Source: Planctomycetota bacterium (GTDB taxonomy: Bacteria; Planctomycetota; Phycisphaerae; UBA1845; PWPN01). Taken from it: 64,000 nt of DNA. This document shows, piece after piece, positions 1 through 8,686 of this stretch. The stretch spans positions 62,001 through 126,000 of the forward strand of contig JAKLEZ010000007.1 in the NCBI GenBank assembly GCA_022711465.1, in the 5' to 3' direction. The position numbers were made by a program, and so were the translations under genes. The first letter of the stretch is position 1. Every line of letters starts with the position of its first letter. The notes under the pieces are model-generated. The model saw only the letters and a program-made list of their open reading frames with translations, searched no databases and was not told the DNA's origin.

Positions 1-1
1 G

Positions 2-55
2 CTGCCTGCCAAGGTGAGCGGGATGGTCGAGCGACAGAAGGGAAAGCGGAAGTAG
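2..55 (+). CDS. Possible C-terminal tail of a gene entering from the left
   Basis: An open frame enters from the left edge and ends at TAG (53-55). It encodes LPAKVSGMVERQKGKRK, a basic tail of the kind that often ends bacterial proteins. Only 17 residues are visible, so no family can be named, and the frame may be open by chance. Confidence 0.25.
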   Translation: MPAKVSGMVERQKGKRK

Positions 56-165
56 AAAGCCGAGAAAACGAGAGCGGAGGGAGGATCTTCGGGAAGTCGA
101 CACGAGCATGACACCGGCTCGGGGTCGGCGGCTCCCACTGGCCACGAGCAGAGGGCAGCGGGCGG

Positions 166-903
166 TCACGGCGTGCGGCTCGCCTTTCTCTGTTGCCCGA
201 TCGCTTGATTGACGAAGTCGCGGAGCGGAAACAGGACGGACTCGCCGACGATCCCCTGGCGAGTGTCGGTTCTGGCGTCGAACGGCACGATCAGGGGAAT
301 GGGCATTTTCGCCAGCCGGCTGATGACCTCGGGATTGGTCTCCTCCGCCAAGGTGGCCGATCCCGGACGATAGCCGTTGACCACTACGGCGGCCACGGTG
401 AGCTTCCGCGCTCGGGCGGCCTCCAGGGTCAGCAACGTGTGGTTGATCGTGCCCAGCCCAGGGCGAGCGACGATGACCAGCGGCAGATCGAGACGCCGGG
501 CCAGATCGGCCATGGTGTTGTTCCGGTCGATGGGCACGAGCAGGCCGCCAGCCCCCTCGGTGACAACCCAGTCCGACGATTGCTGGATCCGCCCCCAGCT
601 CTGGTCGATCGCGTTCCAGTCAATCGGTTGTTTGCGCCATTCGGCCGCTACCATGGGGGCCAGGTCGCCGGCGTAACGGACCGGGTTGATCGTGGCCAGA
701 TCTTCAGCGGCATCCGCGCAGTGAGCCAGGAACTCGGCATCCTCACACACCAGCCCCAGCCTCATGTCCCGCCGACAGCCGGTGGCCACTGGCTTGAACG
801 CTCCGACGCGCAGACCCGCCGCCCGGACCAGCATGGCCAGTGCCCCGCCAATCACCGTCTTGCCCACACCCGTATCCGTGCCCGTCACGAACCAGCCGTT
901 CAT
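166..903 (-). CDS. bioD: ATP-dependent dethiobiotin synthetase BioD
   Basis: BioD carboxylates 7,8-diaminopelargonic acid with CO2 and ATP to form dethiobiotin, the penultimate step of biotin synthesis in the cytoplasm. The 245-residue product has the family's usual length. A P-loop GTDTGVGKT lies at residues 8-16, FKPVATG with the substrate/ATP-binding lysine at about 37, and EGAGGLLVPI from about 116. The frame is open further upstream, but the extra 89 residues are Pro/Arg-rich and unlike the family, so the ATG at 903 is chosen. No other biotin gene is visible, so the rest of the pathway must be elsewhere or beyond the left edge. Family assignment is secure. Confidence 0.95.
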   Translation of the reverse strand: MNGWFVTGTDTGVGKTVIGGALAMLVRAAGLRVGAFKPVATGCRRDMRLGLVCEDAEFLAHCADAAEDLATINPVRYAGDLAPMVAAEWRKQPIDWNAIDQSWGRIQQSSDWVVTEGAGGLLVPIDRNNTMADLARRLDLPLVIVARPGLGTINHTLLTLEAARARKLTVAAVVVNGYRPGSATLAEETNPEVISRLAKMPIPLIVPFDARTDTRQGIVGESVLFPLRDFVNQAIGQQRKASRTP

Positions 904-1488
904 GGATCGTACTCCAGACCCTCGAGGTCGTGTGCATTGTAGGGCCAAGTGCCGGCCGACCGCCAATCGCCGGACCGGGTTGGGACCTCGGCAAAGGCAC
1001 ACTGGAGGGAAAGAACAGCGGAGGTCGGCACGCCGGGGTGCCGGGTGAATCCTGGTCTCTGTTCCCGCTCCGGTTGTTCGGGATGACCTGTCGTTGATGG
1101 CCGCACTATGGCATGTGCAGGCTATGGGTGGGATCGAAAAGGATCTCAATTTAAATACGCTGGCGCTCATTCAGCCGAGCAGGAATGCGTGATACCATGA
1201 GTACTCTTGCGACAGGCCGCCATGGCGCGATGATTCAGCCTGGCGGAAGAGGCGGAAATGGGAGCATCAACGGTCATCCGATCTCGGTGGCGAGGTCCTC
1301 TTTCGGCTCGATGGGTCTTGGCTGAGCGTGCGGAGTCCGTCAAGAGCCTGCCCGGTGGCGTCAGCATCCACTTCATGGGCGCCGTGAATGACAAGAGAGA
1401 TCGCCGGCATCTTCTGAGGTTGAGCGCTCTCCATATCCGTGTTCTGTCTTCGCGAACGTGTTCTCGTTGCAGGATTGTGAGGTGAACG
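904..1488. other. Divergent intergenic region between bioD and the LamG gene
   Basis: This 585-base region separates the divergent bioD and LamG genes and should hold both promoters. Open frames inside it are arginine-, serine- and proline-rich shadows without a credible start. I see no RNA gene or clear hairpin in it. A GAGGTG sequence just before 1489 is the ribosome binding site of the LamG gene. Confidence 0.5.
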
Positions 1489-4400
1489 ATGCGGTGGTCA
1501 AGAACTGAACGTTGGGTCGTCGGTGTGCTGCTGGCGGTACTGGTCAGTCAGTCGGCTATCGCCCTGGGTTCAACGGTCGCGTATTGGCGATTTGAGGAAG
1601 GGCCGGCTGACACGCTGATCCCGCACCCCGCGGGTGACGGCGTCTGGACAGCAGGAACGGCCGACAGCTCCGGCAATGACTACGCGCTCTCGGCGTGGAG
1701 TTCGACGTGGTCCAACAACTACTATCGCAGCGATGTTCCCGCGAGCACGGTCCGCCGGACCGGCGCGGTCAACAGTTTCAGCATTCAGAATCTGGATACT
1801 CTTCCGGGGCTGTGGAGCAGTCCGGACGGGGCGCTGCGAACGATGAGCCCCGCGGCCTTCACGATCGAGGCGTCCTTCAAGGCTGAGGCGGCCGGGTACC
1901 GGACGTTCGTGGGCCGCGACAGTCAGGGTACCGTGCCGACCTGGACGGATTTGTCAGCTTTGTACTTCCAACTCGTTCCAGGCGATGCGATCGCCGCCAA
2001 GTTCTCCGATGTCTCCGGGTACTTTCACCAGGCCATCTCGGCCGGCGGTGCGGTCCAGCTCGGAAAGTGGTATCACGCGGCGGCGGTCAGCGACGGCACC
2101 TGGCTGCGGCTGTATCTCTATGACGTAGCGGCCGGCACCGGTTATCTGCCGGTTGCCGAGACCAACATGGCCGCCAGCGGTAGTCCAAACACAGCCATGA
2201 CTCCCGGCGCGGGCTTCGGCGGCGACTGGCTTGCGGGCAACTGGACCGTCGGGCGCGGCATGTACGGCGGCGGGCACACGGATCGGTTCTACGGGTTCAT
2301 CGATGAAGTTCGACTCAGCGATACGGCACTCCCCGTCACCGACTTCCTCTTCTTCGATCCTGATCAGGTTATGGTCATGTCGCCGAGCGCGTGGGAGGCA
2401 GCCGTGGGCGACGCTCAGGTAATCGTGAACCTGGCCATCTCGGCCGCCTGTAACGCAACCCAGGCCGTCAACGTGACCGTGACCAGCGATGCTCCAACTG
2501 TCGCCTGGCCGGCCGGGGGAACCGGGGGGGCACTCGTGGTTCACTTCGATGCCGGGGCCTCGACCAGCCAGTCCGTTCCGATCGCGTTTGGCGACGCCGG
2601 GACGGCCCACTTCACCCTGTCGGCCAGCAACTGCCCCTCGGGCGCGGGAGCGGCCCTGACCGTGACGGTCCATTCTGCCGAATCGATCGACCTTCATGTC
2701 CTGCATGACATCATGCGCGTGGGCTTGACCGAACAAGCCACGGTCATCGCGAGCTACGGCGCCGCCGGAACGCGGGATGTGACCGCCGCCTCGTTCGGGA
2801 CGACTTACACCGCCGCGCCCGCCGGTGTGGTCAGCGTGAGCGCCGACGGTCAGGTGACCGCAGCGGCTCCCGGGACGGCCGGTGTCACGGCCTCCTTCGG
2901 AAACCTCACTTCGCCGCAGCGGACGATCAACGTCATAACGCCAGGCGATACCGTCGCCTACTGGCGGTTTGAAGAAGGCCCGGCTGACGCGCTGATCCAC
3001 CATACCACCGGTGATGGTGTCTGGCAGGCGGGTGCGGCTGACAGTTCGGGCAACGCGTACGACCTGTCGGCATGGAGCGCCGGTTGGTCGAACAACTACT
3101 ATCGTACCGACGTACCCGTGAGTTCGATCCTGGGGACCGGCGCTGCCAACCACTTCAGCATTCAGAACCTCGATGCCCTTCCGGGGCTGTGGACCAACCC
3201 GGACAGCGCTCTGCGAACCATGAGCCCTGCAGCCTTTACCATCGAAGCCTCCTTCAAGGCGGAGGTGGGATCCTCGGGGCATCGGACGTTCGTCGGCCGT
3301 GACAGCCAGGGCACTGTGCCGGCCTGGACGGATCTGTCAGCCTTGTACTTCCAGCTTGTTCCAGGCGATGGGATCGCCATCAAGTTCTCCGATGTCTCCG
3401 GGTACTTCCACGAGGCCGTCTCCGCTGGCGGCGTGGTCCAGGCCGGCAAGTGGTATCACGCGGCGGCGGTCAGTGACGGCACCTGGCTGCGGCTGTATCT
3501 GTATGACGTGGCTGCCGGTACGGGCTATCTGCCGGTCGCGGACACCAACATGGTCGCCAGCGGCAGTTCGAACACCGCCATGACCGCGGGATCAGGCTCC
3601 GGTGGGGATTGGCTGGCGGGCAATTGGACTGTCGGGCGAGGTATATATGCGGGCGGGCACACGGACCGATTCTACGGCTGGATCGACGAGGTGCGCATCA
3701 GCAGCGCGGCTCTGCCGGTCACCCAATTCCTCTTCTTCGACCCGAACCAGATCATGGTGCTGCTGCCGGACGCGATCGACGCAGCGGTGGGCGATGCCCC
3801 GGCAAGCGTGACGCTGGCCATCTCGGCGGCGTGCAATGCGACTCAGGCGGTGAACGTGACCGTGACCAGCGATGCGCCGACCGTGGCCTGGCCGGTCGAC
3901 GGCACCGGCGGCTCCCTCGAAGTCCACTTTGACGCCGGCAGCTCGACCGCCCGGACGATCCCGATTGCGTTTGGTGTACCCGGAACGGCTCGCTTTTCGC
4001 TGTCCTCCAGCAGCTGTCCGGCCGGCGCCGGGCCGGCCCTGACCGCCAACGTTCATGCCGCCGAGTCGATAGATCTTCGGCTTCCTTACGACGCCATGCG
4101 CGTCGGCCTGACCCAGCAGGCCAGGGTGATCGCCAGCTATGGCCCGGCCGGGACCCGGGAGGTCAGCGCCGCGTCGTTCGGAACGTCGTACAGCGTCGCA
4201 CCGACCGGCGTGGTCACCGTCGGGCCGGATGGGCAGATCGTCGCAGAGGCGCTCGGAACCGCCGGCATCACAGCCTCTTTCAGCGGCCTCAATTCGCCGC
4301 AGCGGACGATCAAGGTGGTGAGACCCGCCAGCACCGTGGCCTATTGGCGGTTCGAGGAAGGCCCGGCTGACACGCTGATCCACCACACCGCCGGTGACGG

Positions 4401-5349
4401 CGCATGGCAGGCGGGTGCATTCGACAGCTCCGGCAACGGCTACAATCTGTCGGCGTGGAGTTCGACCTGGTCCAACAACTACTATCGTACCGACGTGCCG
4501 GTGAGTTCGATCATGCAGACCGGCGCGGTCAACACCTTCAGCATTCAAAACCTGGACGGTCTCCCCGGACTGTGGAGCGATCCGGACGCTCCCCTGCGAA
4601 CCATGAGTCCCGCGGCCTTTACCATCGAAGCCTCCTTCAAGGGGCAAGCGGGCTCAGCCGGATATCGTACCTTCGTCGGCCGTGACAGCCAGGGTACCGT
4701 GCCGAGCTCGACGGATCTGTCGGCCCTGTACTTCCAGCTTATCCCAGGTGATGCGATCGCCTTCAAGTTCTCCGATGTCTCTGGGTTCTTCCACCAAGCC
4801 ATCTCGATCGACGGGGCGGTCCAGGCCGACAGGTGGTACCACGCGGCGGCGGTCAGTGACGGCTCCTGGTTGCGGCTGTATCTGGATGACGTGGCCGCCG
4901 GCAACGGGTATCAGCTGGTCGCCGAGACCGACATCGCCGCCAGCGGCAGCCCCGACACGGCCATGTCCGCCGGGGCAGGGTCCGGCGGAGACTGGCTGGC
5001 AGGCAACTGGACCGTCGGGCGAGGCATGTACGCGGGCGGGCACACGGATCGGTTCTACGGCTGGATCGACGAGGTGCGCATCAGCGACGCAGCTCTCAAG
5101 ACGACCAAGTTCCTGCTTCATCCTGCTCGTCCGACCGCCGACCTGAACGACGATGGCTACGTGGACGCCGTGGACGTGTCGCTGTTCATCCTTTGTACCC
5201 GCGGACCGGCCGTGGCCCTGGCCGAAGGATGCGAGGCGGTGGACTTCGACCAGGACGGCGATGGCGACCAGAATGACTTCGGCCTCCTGCAGCGGTGCTT
5301 CGCGGGGAGCTCGATTCCCGCGTCGTCGGAATGCATGGATATGCCATAG
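1489..5349 (+). CDS. Secreted triple LamG/Ig-like repeat protein with C-terminal dockerin-like domain
   Basis: A 1286-residue exported protein. A Sec signal peptide occupies about residues 1-26 (hydrophobic VGVLLAVLVSQSAIALG). Three concanavalin A-like (LamG) domains begin at about residues 28, 487 and 948, each opening with TVAYWRFEEGPAD and ending near HTDRFYGFIDEVRLSD. The first two are followed by roughly 200 residues of beta-sandwich type, with SPQRTINV-like ends resembling bacterial Ig-like domains. The third is followed directly by a double EF-hand dockerin-like region (about 1215-1286: DLNDDGYVDAVDVS, then DFDQDGDGDQNDFGLLQRCF). LamG domains commonly bind sugars or proteins; no catalytic domain is seen, so adhesion or scaffold binding is an inference. 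The start ATG is preceded by GAGGTG. Confidence 0.85.
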   Translation: MRWSRTERWVVGVLLAVLVSQSAIALGSTVAYWRFEEGPADTLIPHPAGDGVWTAGTADSSGNDYALSAWSSTWSNNYYRSDVPASTVRRTGAVNSFSIQNLDTLPGLWSSPDGALRTMSPAAFTIEASFKAEAAGYRTFVGRDSQGTVPTWTDLSALYFQLVPGDAIAAKFSDVSGYFHQAISAGGAVQLGKWYHAAAVSDGTWLRLYLYDVAAGTGYLPVAETNMAASGSPNTAMTPGAGFGGDWLAGNWTVGRGMYGGGHTDRFYGFIDEVRLSDTALPVTDFLFFDPDQVMVMSPSAWEAAVGDAQVIVNLAISAACNATQAVNVTVTSDAPTVAWPAGGTGGALVVHFDAGASTSQSVPIAFGDAGTAHFTLSASNCPSGAGAALTVTVHSAESIDLHVLHDIMRVGLTEQATVIASYGAAGTRDVTAASFGTTYTAAPAGVVSVSADGQVTAAAPGTAGVTASFGNLTSPQRTINVITPGDTVAYWRFEEGPADALIHHTTGDGVWQAGAADSSGNAYDLSAWSAGWSNNYYRTDVPVSSILGTGAANHFSIQNLDALPGLWTNPDSALRTMSPAAFTIEASFKAEVGSSGHRTFVGRDSQGTVPAWTDLSALYFQLVPGDGIAIKFSDVSGYFHEAVSAGGVVQAGKWYHAAAVSDGTWLRLYLYDVAAGTGYLPVADTNMVASGSSNTAMTAGSGSGGDWLAGNWTVGRGIYAGGHTDRFYGWIDEVRISSAALPVTQFLFFDPNQIMVLLPDAIDAAVGDAPASVTLAISAACNATQAVNVTVTSDAPTVAWPVDGTGGSLEVHFDAGSSTARTIPIAFGVPGTARFSLSSSSCPAGAGPALTANVHAAESIDLRLPYDAMRVGLTQQARVIASYGPAGTREVSAASFGTSYSVAPTGVVTVGPDGQIVAEALGTAGITASFSGLNSPQRTIKVVRPASTVAYWRFEEGPADTLIHHTAGDGAWQAGAFDSSGNGYNLSAWSSTWSNNYYRTDVPVSSIMQTGAVNTFSIQNLDGLPGLWSDPDAPLRTMSPAAFTIEASFKGQAGSAGYRTFVGRDSQGTVPSSTDLSALYFQLIPGDAIAFKFSDVSGFFHQAISIDGAVQADRWYHAAAVSDGSWLRLYLDDVAAGNGYQLVAETDIAASGSPDTAMSAGAGSGGDWLAGNWTVGRGMYAGGHTDRFYGWIDEVRISDAALKTTKFLLHPARPTADLNDDGYVDAVDVSLFILCTRGPAVALAEGCEAVDFDQDGDGDQNDFGLLQRCFAGSSIPASSECMDMP
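1576..5110 (+). repeat. Three in-gene direct repeat units of about 1.38 kb (third one partial)
   Basis: The codons for VAYWRFEEGPAD recur at 1576, 2953 and 4336, giving exact spacings of 1377 and 1383 bases (459 and 461 codons). The units align closely along their whole length at protein level and share long near-identical DNA stretches. The third unit covers only the LamG part (to about 5110). The spacing multiples of three keep the reading frame, as expected for a within-gene duplication. Confidence 0.9.
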
Positions 5350-5385
5350 TCGTCAGCCTGGTGGTCACCGACTGCTGTCGACGAA

Positions 5386-5449
5386 CCCGCTCCGAGAGTT
5401 GCTGACTGCCTGCCGCTGAGAACCGGCAAGGCGGAGCTCTCGGAGCGGG
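5386..5449 (+). terminator. Long perfect inverted repeat after the LamG gene, probable structured 3' end
   Basis: CCCGCTCCGAGAG (5386-5398) is the exact reverse complement of the bases at 5437-5449. The 38-base loop holds a second small hairpin, TGCCG (5411-5415) with CGGCA (5424-5428). It starts 37 bases after the stop codon. No T-tract follows, so it is not a textbook intrinsic terminator. It may stabilise the transcript end or act together with Rho. Confidence 0.5.
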
Positions 5450-5536
5450 GCAGATGAGCGGTTCGGGCCGGCAGGTGCGGGAGCCGGGTGAAAGCCGATG
5501 CTGCATCCAAAGGTCTGACCTTTAGTCCTGGAATCT

Positions 5537-5896
5537 GTGGCGAAAGACCGCTCCGCGCGGCTGAGGACGGCGCCTCCATCCTCATCTCAAGTCTCGCGTT
5601 CTCGCTCACCCCCTCGCTACGGCTCATTCGGCGAGCGAGAAGAACAAGTCTTGCGATCACTTTCCTCACAGATCGACGAGATCACTCGCGCGGTCGAGGA
5701 GGCGGTTCGCGCGGCGGAGGAGAATGCCGAGGGGGGAGCCGATGACCGGGACAGCGTCAAGGCGGCCGTCCAGGAGGTGCTGGCCCAGTACGGTGTGGAC
5801 GCCGAAGCATTCAACCGGGAGATGGAGGCGGATATGCCCTCGGTCCCGCCGCCGCCCGGGGGTCAGAATGCGGGAATGGGCACTGCCCGCGGGTAA
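5537..5896 (+). CDS. Possible small acidic alpha-helical protein, unknown
   Basis: The frame from a GTG codon at 5537 encodes 119 residues. The first ~38 are Ser/Pro/Arg-rich and look non-coding. From about 5651 (a TTG codon preceded by GAGAAG) the residues become protein-like and acidic, with a helical Ala/Glu-rich stretch such as DEITRAVEEAVRAAEENAE and VQEVLAQYGVDAEAFNREME, then a proline-rich end. I do not recognise the family. The true start may be the TTG at 5651. It sits alone between two larger genes; whether it is expressed is uncertain. Confidence 0.35.
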   Translation: MAKDRSARLRTAPPSSSQVSRSRSPPRYGSFGEREEQVLRSLSSQIDEITRAVEEAVRAAEENAEGGADDRDSVKAAVQEVLAQYGVDAEAFNREMEADMPSVPPPPGGQNAGMGTARG

Positions 5897-6091
5897 TCCC
5901 AGGGGGTATCACTCCTCGACGAGGTTGAATCGACCGGCTCCTCGGCGGAATGGCTCGCCGGCCTCTTCCAGATGATCGATGAGCAAGCCTAGGCAGAGCC
6001 CGCGGCCATCGGACGGCAGGGGTTGTCGCGGGATTGACGGACGCCGCGGCGCGGTGTCCGGCAGGTGGGCATCAGCACCGCGGCCGGACGG

Positions 6092-7267
6092 TCAAGCCGG
6101 GGTGATGCTGACTTCGCCCCGCGACAGTCGGGCTTCCCCGCGTTCGACCCGGGAGGCGAAAGCTCGGGCCTCATCATAGAGCGCCTCGACAATCTGGTCT
6201 TCGTTGACGCTCCGGACTTGCTCCCCCTGAACGTAGATCACGCCTCGGCCCCGGCCGGCGAAGACGGCGACGTCCGCCCCTTCGGCTTCGCCCGGGCCGT
6301 TGACCACGCAACCCATGACCGCCACCTTGATCGGCGTTTTGAGGGACGCCAGCTTCGTCCGGATCTGGGTGACGAGCTTGAACAGATCGACCTCGATTCG
6401 CCCGCAGGTCGGACAGGCGATCAGTTCCGGCTCCGTCCTGGGCCGGAGGCCGAGACTGCATAGCAGTTCCTTCCCGTCCTCGACCTCGTGAATCGGATCG
6501 GCGGCGTACGAGATGCGAATCGTGTCGCCGATCCCCTCGGCCAGCAGGGACGCCAGCGCGGCGATCGACCGGATCCGTCCCGTTTCTGGCGGCCCGGCGT
6601 GGGTGACGCCCAGATGCAGCGGGTAGTCGAACCTCCGACTGATCGCCCGGTACGCGTCGATCACGATGATCGGATCCGGGCTCTTGGCCGCCAGGACAAC
6701 GTCGTGGAAGTCGTTCTCCTCGAAGATGCGGATGTAGTCCTCCATCTTCCGAACCATCAGTCCCACCAGATTCGATCGATCGGCGGCCAGATTCTCCCTC
6801 TCCGCCGCCCGGAGCTGTTGGTCCTGACGCTCGACAATGCTGCCTTCATTGACGCCTACTCGGATGGGGATGCCCGCGTCACGGCAGGCCCGGATGACTT
6901 CGTTCACCTGCTTGCGATCCTTGATGTTCCCGGGGTTGAGCCGGATCTTGTGCACCCCGGCCGCGATGGCTTCCAGAGCTCGCTGGAAGTGGAAGTGGAC
7001 ATCGGCAACGACGGGCATCGGACTCTGCCGGACGATCTCCTTGAGCGCCTCCGTGTCCTTCCGGTCCGGCACGGCCACTCGAACCACATCACACCCGGCG
7101 GCTGCAAGCCGGTTGATCTGGGCGATCGTCGAGTCCACGTCATGGGTGTGAGTGCTGGTCATGGACTGCAGGCAGACAGGCGCGTTGCCACCGACGTGGA
7201 CGTTGCCGATCTTGACCTGCCGTGTCAGCCGGCGTTTGAAGTCCCGTTCCGAGGGTTCGTGGCTCAT
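6092..7267 (-). CDS. ispG: 4-hydroxy-3-methylbut-2-enyl diphosphate synthase IspG (GcpE)
   Basis: IspG is the [4Fe-4S] enzyme that reduces MEcPP to HMBPP in the MEP isoprenoid pathway, in the cytoplasm. The 391-residue protein starts with the TIM-barrel part (VGGNAPVCLQSMTSTHTHD; MPVVADVHFHFQRAL; KIRLNPGNI) and ends with the cluster-binding domain. The cluster ligands are Cys285 and Cys288 (CPTCGR) and Cys320 (MGCVVNGPGE), with the conserved acidic ligand Glu327. It is the short bacterial form without the large insert seen in Chlamydiae and plants. It is divergent from the prolyl isomerase gene across 144 bases. ispE of the same pathway lies 17 kb away. Confidence 0.97.
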   Translation of the reverse strand: MSHEPSERDFKRRLTRQVKIGNVHVGGNAPVCLQSMTSTHTHDVDSTIAQINRLAAAGCDVVRVAVPDRKDTEALKEIVRQSPMPVVADVHFHFQRALEAIAAGVHKIRLNPGNIKDRKQVNEVIRACRDAGIPIRVGVNEGSIVERQDQQLRAAERENLAADRSNLVGLMVRKMEDYIRIFEENDFHDVVLAAKSPDPIIVIDAYRAISRRFDYPLHLGVTHAGPPETGRIRSIAALASLLAEGIGDTIRISYAADPIHEVEDGKELLCSLGLRPRTEPELIACPTCGRIEVDLFKLVTQIRTKLASLKTPIKVAVMGCVVNGPGEAEGADVAVFAGRGRGVIYVQGEQVRSVNEDQIVEALYDEARAFASRVERGEARLSRGEVSITPA

Positions 7268-7411
7268 AGGACCATAGGCCTCCGTTCGCAGCTGCCAAAG
7301 AGACCATTATAGGTGCGTTCGGCGGGCACGTCATGGTCCCCTTGCCAACCGGGGCAAGGGGGAGTGAAATGGTGTGCCTCAGGCCGTCATCGAACGGCCG
7401 TGGAGGTCGCC

Positions 7412-8530
7412 ATGGATCGAGTCAAACACACGGGTCTGGTCGGATTCATCGCCTTGACGACAGGGCTCGTCTGCTGTTGGCCGGGCTGCGCCACGCAGGA
7501 GAAGCCGGTCGGCACGCCGGTGGAGCAGGCCCTGGAGTCTCCCCAGGTGCCCGCGGATCCCAAGCCGGGTCCGGCCCCATCACCCGCGCCGCTGGCGAGT
7601 GCCCTCCCGGTTGCCTCTGACCCGGGCTCTTCGCCAACCTCCCAGCCGGGCGAAGTCCTGGCCCTGGTGGACGGCACGCCCATTCACCGATCCGAAATGG
7701 ACAAGCTGCTCTATGAGTGTCATGGCCTGACGATCCTGGAGCATCTCGTGCTGCTCAGTGCGGCCAAGAAACGGGCCGCTGAGCTGCACCTGAGCGTCAC
7801 CGCCGCCGATGTGGCCGCCGCCCATCAGGACGCTCTTCGCCGGCTGGCCTCGCCGCTCAGCGCCTCCAACGGCCCAAGCATTGATGCCGCGACCGCCCAA
7901 ACGCTTCTCGATCAGTTCCTGGCTGCCAAGAACATCTCCGCGCGTGAGTGGCAGCTGCGCATGGAGCAGCGGGCCTACTTGGCCAAGATCGCTGCCGCCG
8001 AAGTGGCCAGAATGGAGATCACCGAGAAGATGCTCCGTGAGGAATACGCCTTGGCTTACGGCGAGAAGGTCCAGGTGCGTCACATCCAACTCGGTTCGCT
8101 GGCCGCGGTCACCAGGGCCAAGGCCATGCTCGCCAGCGGGAAAGACTTCGAACTGGTTGCCCGGCAGTTGAGCGAGAACGAGTTTAACGCGGCTCGAGGC
8201 GGGCTGGTCACACCGTTCACGCGAAACGATCCGGGCATTCCGCCGCTCATCCGCGAGACCGCTTTCAGCCTCAAGGAAGGCGAAGTCTCAACCGCCATCC
8301 ATGAACAGAACACCTATCACCTCATCAAGCTGGAACGTCGGTTCCCCGCCAGCAACGCAAGATTCGAGAGCGTCGGTAAGGACGGGCTTCGCAAGAGCCT
8401 GAGCGACCGGCTGAGCCGCGTTCGGCAGGAGACTCTGGAGGGCGAGCTTGCCCAGTCGGCCGCTGTCGACGTCCGCGATCCCGCCCTGCGCCGCGCTTTC
8501 ACGCAGAAGCATAGAGTGGAGAGGAAGTAG
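7412..8530 (+). CDS. Parvulin-type peptidyl-prolyl isomerase lipoprotein (SurA/PpiC-like)
   Basis: A predicted envelope chaperone/isomerase acting on exported proteins. The 372-residue product begins with a lipoprotein signal whose modified cysteine is probably Cys26 (WPGC). A proline/serine-rich linker follows, then a SurA-N-like helical region (VLALVDGTPIHRSEMD from about 80), and a PpiC rotamase domain at about 215-308 (VRHIQLGS; ARQLSENEFNAARGGLVTPF; IHEQNTYHLIKLE). The ATG at 7412 is chosen over an upstream start at 7313 because GGAG lies just before it and the signal peptide follows immediately. The gene stands alone and converges on the ABC permease gene. Confidence 0.88.
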   Translation: MDRVKHTGLVGFIALTTGLVCCWPGCATQEKPVGTPVEQALESPQVPADPKPGPAPSPAPLASALPVASDPGSSPTSQPGEVLALVDGTPIHRSEMDKLLYECHGLTILEHLVLLSAAKKRAAELHLSVTAADVAAAHQDALRRLASPLSASNGPSIDAATAQTLLDQFLAAKNISAREWQLRMEQRAYLAKIAAAEVARMEITEKMLREEYALAYGEKVQVRHIQLGSLAAVTRAKAMLASGKDFELVARQLSENEFNAARGGLVTPFTRNDPGIPPLIRETAFSLKEGEVSTAIHEQNTYHLIKLERRFPASNARFESVGKDGLRKSLSDRLSRVRQETLEGELAQSAAVDVRDPALRRAFTQKHRVERK

Positions 8531-8686
8531 GGAAAGGGCAGGCTCCTCGAAACGCCGAGATGTCAGAACGACGGTGCAGAAGGGAGTTGCCCGGTCCCCG
8601 CAGCCCCTTCGGCCGTCTCCCGGATCGCTCCTCGGCTGGAGTCGCCAAGCCGGAAGCTGATTGGCCGCTGACCGCTCGCACGACCG

